A stretch of 36,405 nt of DNA from Marinobacter sp. (lineage in GTDB: Bacteria > Pseudomonadota > Gammaproteobacteria > Pseudomonadales > Oleiphilaceae), in contig JAKLLS010000023.1 of the NCBI GenBank assembly GCA_022014155.1, positions 1 through 36,405 of the forward strand. The letters are read 5' to 3'. The notes beneath the pieces were generated by a model that did not search any database, was not told the DNA's origin, and saw only the letters and a program-made list of their open reading frames with translations. The position numbers and the translations under genes were made by a program. Positions 32,372-36,405 of the stretch are shown here, piece after piece; the stretch's first letter is position 1; each line of letters begins with the position of its first letter.

Positions 32372-33516
32372 GATGTCAATAATTCCTCAAGCTGTTCACG
32401 AACCGGGGCAATTATCTCGCTACGCCAGCCGCTGGTAAAAAGACCAGCCGACAGGTCACGCTGATGGACCACTGCTTCCAGTCTTTTCCGGGGAGCCAGT
32501 AGCTCCACGGGTACATCTGCTTTATCCGCTGCCGTCACAATCACACGCTTGATCTGCTTATAAAAGGCCTGTTCCTGCCGGGTCAATGGCGCAGCAATCA
32601 GCGGCATGTCCGAGACATCGGCCTCGCTGCCTGCGCTCACCAATTGCAGGATCATATCACCGTAGCGCCGGGTGACTGGCTGAGGCAGGCCCTGGATGTT
32701 CGACAACTCCCTGACAGAGCCTGGCAGTCGTTCGGCGATGGCAATCAGCAGTGGATCTGCCACCACCCGGCCACGGGGACGATCACGAAGACGGGCTTCC
32801 TCCTCACGCCAACAGGCCAGCTTCTGCAGGACCGCCTGCTGCTGTGGGCTCAACGTCCAGCCACCGCGCAGTTTCAGATAATGGTTCGTCGGGTCATTCT
32901 GTCCGGAGAGCTCAGCCGCAAAACGCTCGGACTCCTCGAACAGGCCGTGGTCCAGTTTCCTCTCCCGGAGGTTGGCCATCACCCATTGATACATCGGAGC
33001 CAGGAAACGGATGTCGTCCAGGGCGTAACGTTCCTGTGCTTCACTCAGGGGGCGTGAAACCCAATCCGAACGCGTCGCGGATTTATCCAGGCTTTCGCCG
33101 AACAGTGTTTCCACCAGACGAGCGTAACCGACGGAAAATCCGGCACCGGCCAGCGCGGCGCCAATCTGTAAGTCCACTACGCCAACAGGCGTCAGTTGTA
33201 GCCAATGCCGGAACAGTTCGAGATCCTCACTCATGGCATACAGCAGCTTCGGTGCCTCCGCATCGGCCAGAATCCGCCGGAACTCGCCTGACTGTTCTGC
33301 GACCCCCGGATCAACGAGACGGTAGTCACCGCCCAGCCCCAGTTGGACCAGCCCTGGAATCGGGAAAAAGGTACTGACTCGCTCAAATTCGGTATCCAGA
33401 GCCAGCGGCAAACCGTCGCGATTCGCCAGCCACTGGTCAAGCGCTGCGGGCTCACGTATCCAGTGAACAGTAGCAGGGGCCGCCGGAGCCGCTGCGGCAG
33501 GAAGGGTTGAAGCCAT
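32368..33516 (-). CDS. rnd: Ribonuclease D
   Basis: 382 residues. The DEDD exonuclease has Exo I DTE (Asp41, Glu43), Exo II around SEDLE (Asp98) and Exo III YxxxD (Tyr164 to Asp168). An HRDC region (about 210-290) follows, with LACWREEEARLRDRPRGRV, and a further helical C-terminal region. It trims tRNA 3' ends and other structured RNAs. The N-terminal Ala/Pro stretch (5-15) is unusual but short. It starts 19 bp after the recR stop with only a weak ribosome site. Confidence 0.94.
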   Translation of the reverse strand: MASTLPAAAAPAAPATVHWIREPAALDQWLANRDGLPLALDTEFERVSTFFPIPGLVQLGLGGDYRLVDPGVAEQSGEFRRILADAEAPKLLYAMSEDLELFRHWLQLTPVGVVDLQIGAALAGAGFSVGYARLVETLFGESLDKSATRSDWVSRPLSEAQERYALDDIRFLAPMYQWVMANLRERKLDHGLFEESERFAAELSGQNDPTNHYLKLRGGWTLSPQQQAVLQKLACWREEEARLRDRPRGRVVADPLLIAIAERLPGSVRELSNIQGLPQPVTRRYGDMILQLVSAGSEADVSDMPLIAAPLTRQEQAFYKQIKRVIVTAADKADVPVELLAPRKRLEAVVHQRDLSAGLFTSGWRSEIIAPVREQLEELLTS

Positions 33517-33535
33517 AGAGATGCTCGATCAGTCT

Positions 33536-34138
33536 TTAGTCAGCCAGGGGCTTGCGCCCGCGAAATGCGTGAGTCAGGGTGAATCCGTCGACATACCCGA
33601 GCTCTCCACCCACAGGAATGCCATGGGCCAGCCGGGTAATAAGAACGTCTTTACCGTCCAGGCGGTCCGCAATATAGTGCGCCGTGGCCTCGCCTTCGAC
33701 GGTCGGATTGGTTGCAAGGATCAGCTCCTTGACGCCTTCGGCCTCGATGCGCTGCAGTAGCCGTTCTATACCGATTTCTTCAGGACCAACACCGTCAATG
33801 GGAGACAAATGGCCCATCAGCACGAAGTAACTGCCCCGGTAATCGCCAGCCTGTTCAATCGCCAGCAGATCGGAAGGACTTTCGACCACACACAGCGTAC
33901 CGGTATGTCGAGCGGGGTTCTCACAGATACCGCAAACCGGCGTGTCTGCGAAATTCTGACAGCTATCGCACCGGCGAACACCTGACATGGCACTGTTCAA
34001 CGCCTCTGACAGCCGCACACCGCCGGAACGCCCCCGCTCCAATAGATGAAACGCCATACGTTGGGCGGTTTTCTGTCCCACCCCAGGAAGACACCGGAGT
34101 GATTCCACAAGCTCATCTACCAGCGGGCTAAATGCCAT
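33536..34138 (-). CDS. recR: Recombination protein RecR
   Basis: 200 residues, the normal RecR length. A helix-hairpin-helix ([17 protein letters not shown]) is followed by a C4 zinc finger (C57, C60, C69, C72), a Toprim domain beginning at [14 protein letters not shown] and the C-terminal Walker-B-like [12 protein letters not shown]. With RecO and RecF it loads RecA at gaps. It follows ybaB after 47 bp in the conserved dnaX-ybaB-recR order. Confidence 0.97.
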   Translation of the reverse strand: MAFSPLVDELVESLRCLPGVGQKTAQRMAFHLLERGRSGGVRLSEALNSAMSGVRRCDSCQNFADTPVCGICENPARHTGTLCVVESPSDLLAIEQAGDYRGSYFVLMGHLSPIDGVGPEEIGIERLLQRIEAEGVKELILATNPTVEGEATAHYIADRLDGKDVLITRLAHGIPVGGELGYVDGFTLTHAFRGRKPLAD

Positions 34139-34185
34139 GAAATACCCTCATCCATATCATTAACAATGCACTTTAAGCCTATGGA

Positions 34186-34509
34186 TTAAAAAGGCATTTT
34201 GAACCCGGGAGGCATACCCATCCCGGACATCAATCCGGACATTTTATCTTTTTGGTTCGCTTCCACCCGACGCACGGCATCATTCACCGCCGCCGCGAGC
34301 AGGTCTTCGAGAATTTCCTTTTCCTCGCTCATCAAGGATGGATCTATCTCCACCTTGCGAACATCATGACGCCCATTCATGACCACCTTGACTAGCCCGG
34401 CACCAGATTCACCGGTGACCTCAGCCTTAGCAATCTCTTCCTGGGCCTTCTGCATTTCTTCCTGCATTTTCTGGGCTTTTTTCATCATATCGCCCATACC
34501 ATTCATCAT
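34186..34509 (-). CDS. ybaB: YbaB/EbfC nucleoid-associated protein
   Basis: 107 residues. A Met-rich start is followed by a heptad-rich helix ([19 protein letters not shown]), a beta region ([20 protein letters not shown]) and a helical C-terminus ending [10 protein letters not shown]. It forms DNA-binding dimers. AAGGAG overlaps the dnaX stop codon (TGAAGGAG) eight bases before the ATG, coupling it to dnaX. Confidence 0.96.
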   Translation of the reverse strand: MMNGMGDMMKKAQKMQEEMQKAQEEIAKAEVTGESGAGLVKVVMNGRHDVRKVEIDPSLMSEEKEILEDLLAAAVNDAVRRVEANQKDKMSGLMSGMGMPPGFKMPF

Positions 34510-34522
34510 CTGTTCATCTCCT

Positions 34523-36405
34523 TCAACGGGAACCTTGTGCGGGCCGGATACTGTCTTCGACTACCCTGGCCTCGAATCGTTCAACAATGGACTTCACCAA
34601 CGGGTCATTCCGGATGGCGGATTCCGCAGCCTTCTGACGCGCCAGGCGCTGTCGTTCCTCCCAGGCCGCCGGTGTTTTGCCCCCGGTCTCACCCTGTTCT
34701 ATACGCAGGTTGATGGTGTCGCCGAAGTGGTTTCTCAAGGCGGCGAGAATTTTTTCCTCATGCCGGGCGTTCAACAGGCGGGCATGTCCCTCTTCCATCG
34801 TTAACAGGATATTGTCTCCGTCACGGGTGAAAGCGGTGTGGCTGGCCAGGTTCCCTGGCATACCGACAATGCCGAGACTGCGAAAGTCCCGCTCCCAAAC
34901 AAACTCGCCCGAAAGTTCGGGCTCGGGTTCCCTCACCTGCTCCGCAATCTCGAGCTCTGGCCCCGTCATTTCCGTGGTTACCGACGGATGGGTTGGTTCC
35001 AGCCCTGATTCTGGTGGTTGCTGCCTGGGTGCCGGTTCCGGGTTCGATTCCGGCTCCTGGACAGGGTCGGCCTCAGCCAGATATTCAGGCACCGGGCCCG
35101 GATCGAACTCGGGCTCCGGCATTGGCGCTGCGGCGGGAGCGGACTCCGGCTCTGGCATGGTTTCGGGTTTCGGGTCTGGCTCCGGCTGCGATGGCTCAGC
35201 TACCGGTGGCGGCGCGGACTGCACTGGTTCCGCTGGCGGGCCCGCAGGTGCCGGCGCAGGGTCGGGCTCATCACGGGATTCCGCAGAGCCAGACTGACCA
35301 CCGGAACTGACGGTTGGTGGTTCCCGACGATCTGTGCCCGGGCGGAAGGCCAACATCCGCAGCAAGGTCATTTCAAACCCCATCCTGGCATCCGGTGTGA
35401 CCGCCAGATCCTTTCGGCCCATCAAGGCTGCCTGATAGAACAACTGGGCATCTTCCGCGCTCAGTTGACGCGCCAGTGTCTGTACCTGGGCGGCATCACC
35501 AAGTGCGTTATCCACGCTGCCCGGCACCACCTGCTCCATGGTGACGCGGTGAAACAGGGACAACAGGTCTGCAAGGATCACACTGTAATCCGGCGCGAAG
35601 TCGGAAATACGATGAATCTCGGAGAGCAGTGACGGCCCGTCATTGCTCACCAGGGCATTCACCAGCTTTTCAATATCCCGCTGGTCGATGGTGCCCAGCA
35701 TATTGCTGACATCGCTGGCTGCCAGCTTCTGATTGCCAAAGGCAATGGCCTGATCGGTAAGACTCAGGGCATCCCGCATGCTGCCATCCGCGGCGCGGGC
35801 CAGTAGCCACAGTGCCGGCTCCTCAAACGGGACCTGCTCTGCGGTCAGGACATGCTTCAGGTGGCCGGCAATGTGTTCCGGCGTCATGCGCTTCAGGTTG
35901 AACTGAAGGCAGCGGGACAGCACCGTGACTGGTAGTTTCTGGGGGTCGGTAGTAGCCAGCAGGAATTTCACATGCTCTGGCGGTTCTTCCAGCGTCTTCA
36001 GGAAAGCGTTGAAGGACTGGTTGGTGAGCATGTGCACCTCATCGATCAGGTACACCTTGAAGCGGCCGCGGGTAGGCGCGTACTGGACGTTGTCCGTCAA
36101 CTCCCGCATATCATCCACACCGGTACGGGAGGCTGCATCGATCTCGATCAGGTCGACAAACCGGCCTTCCTGGATTTCCTGGCAGCTGGAGCATTCACCG
36201 CAGGGTTTCGGCGTCACGCCGGTTTCGCAATTCAGACACCGGGCCAGCAGACGACCAATGGTGGTTTTACCCACGCCGCGGGTGCCGGTAAAGAGGTAGG
36301 CATGGTGAAGACGCTGATTTTCCAGGGCGTGGATCAATGCCTGAAGCACATGCTCCTGACCAACCATGTCCTCAAATGTACGGGGGCGCCATTTACGGGC
36401 AAGTA
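34523..36405 (-). CDS. dnaX: DNA polymerase III subunit tau/gamma DnaX (5' end outside window)
   Basis: The reading frame is open to the right edge: upstream of an internal Met at 36367 it still encodes [12 protein letters not shown], the conserved DnaX start region, so the true start lies beyond 36405. Features are Walker [10 protein letters not shown], the zinc cysteines of CLNC and CGECSSC, DEVHM, and the sensor stretch [12 protein letters not shown]. An unusually long Pro/Glu linker (about 35290-34950) with many PEP/EPxP units follows, then a C-terminal tau domain with [18 protein letters not shown]. It loads the sliding clamp and, as tau, ties the polymerases to the helicase. I saw no AAAAAAG slippery site of the E. 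coli type in the linker. Confidence 0.96.
   Translation of the reverse strand, partial: LARKWRPRTFEDMVGQEHVLQALIHALENQRLHHAYLFTGTRGVGKTTIGRLLARCLNCETGVTPKPCGECSSCQEIQEGRFVDLIEIDAASRTGVDDMRELTDNVQYAPTRGRFKVYLIDEVHMLTNQSFNAFLKTLEEPPEHVKFLLATTDPQKLPVTVLSRCLQFNLKRMTPEHIAGHLKHVLTAEQVPFEEPALWLLARAADGSMRDALSLTDQAIAFGNQKLAASDVSNMLGTIDQRDIEKLVNALVSNDGPSLLSEIHRISDFAPDYSVILADLLSLFHRVTMEQVVPGSVDNALGDAAQVQTLARQLSAEDAQLFYQAALMGRKDLAVTPDARMGFEMTLLRMLAFRPGTDRREPPTVSSGGQSGSAESRDEPDPAPAPAGPPAEPVQSAPPPVAEPSQPEPDPKPETMPEPESAPAAAPMPEPEFDPGPVPEYLAEADPVQEPESNPEPAPRQQPPESGLEPTHPSVTTEMTGPELEIAEQVREPEPELSGEFVWERDFRSLGIVGMPGNLASHTAFTRDGDNILLTMEEGHARLLNARHEEKILAALRNHFGDTINLRIEQGETGGKTPAAWEERQRLARQKAAESAIRNDPLVKSIVERFEARVVEDSIRPAQGSR

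Noticed and set aside
34740..34760. DnaX frameshift site at the AAAAAA stretch
   Set aside because: It lies near the C-terminus, not in the linker, and does not fit the A AAA AAG heptamer in frame.

Overview
The window looks like a chromosomal segment of a gammaproteobacterium of the Marinobacter/Pseudomonas type. This is inferred from the protein sequences (DinG, GspA/ExeA with a C-terminal peptidoglycan-binding domain, HrpA, FadD, YcgL/YcgN, RNase D, RecR-YbaB-DnaX), the many lipid-metabolism genes and the moderately high G+C. Almost all genes are intact housekeeping or lineage-core genes. I see no tRNA, rRNA, CRISPR array, prophage or complete insertion sequence.

Left end (1-3370). A short non-coding element of about 268 bp has 33-bp terminal inverted repeats flanked by TA and two large internal hairpins, and looks like a MITE. 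It lies directly upstream of a MalT/AlkS-type LuxR regulator gene. After the regulator comes a structured intergenic region with a near-perfect CRP/Vfr-type operator, a -10-like box, several hairpins and an intrinsic terminator. I propose a small RNA gene there.

3367-12049 is mostly minus strand. gspA-gspB-dinG are translationally coupled. They are followed by mlaA plus a DUF3336/patatin lipase, a divergent hot-dog thioesterase whose Shine-Dalgarno sits in a hairpin loop, and a KAS III-like condensing enzyme. 12151-18619 holds hrpA, fadD (ending at a strong bidirectional terminator) and a divergent MaoC-type (R)-hydratase.

18620-26944 is the most unusual block. It is a nine-gene, tightly overlapping minus-strand operon with two exported TPR-rich proteins, a TPR lipoprotein, two small exported proteins of unknown function, a MotA/TolQ/ExbB channel protein, two non-identical ExbD/TolR proteins and a TonB-like protein with an AgmX/PglI-type C-terminus. 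The layout suggests a proton-motive-force-driven envelope machine related to the Ton/Tol/Agl families, with its own dedicated periplasmic and outer-membrane partners.

26945-27249 is intergenic and carries a second candidate small RNA on the plus strand. 27250-29293 is a MoxR ATPase plus VWA pair with its own recognisable promoter. 29388 to the right edge is a long minus-strand run: dnaX (5' end outside the window), ybaB, recR, rnd, ycgL, ycgN, a small membrane protein and an exported/anchored VWA protein. Many junctions in it overlap by 1-4 bases.
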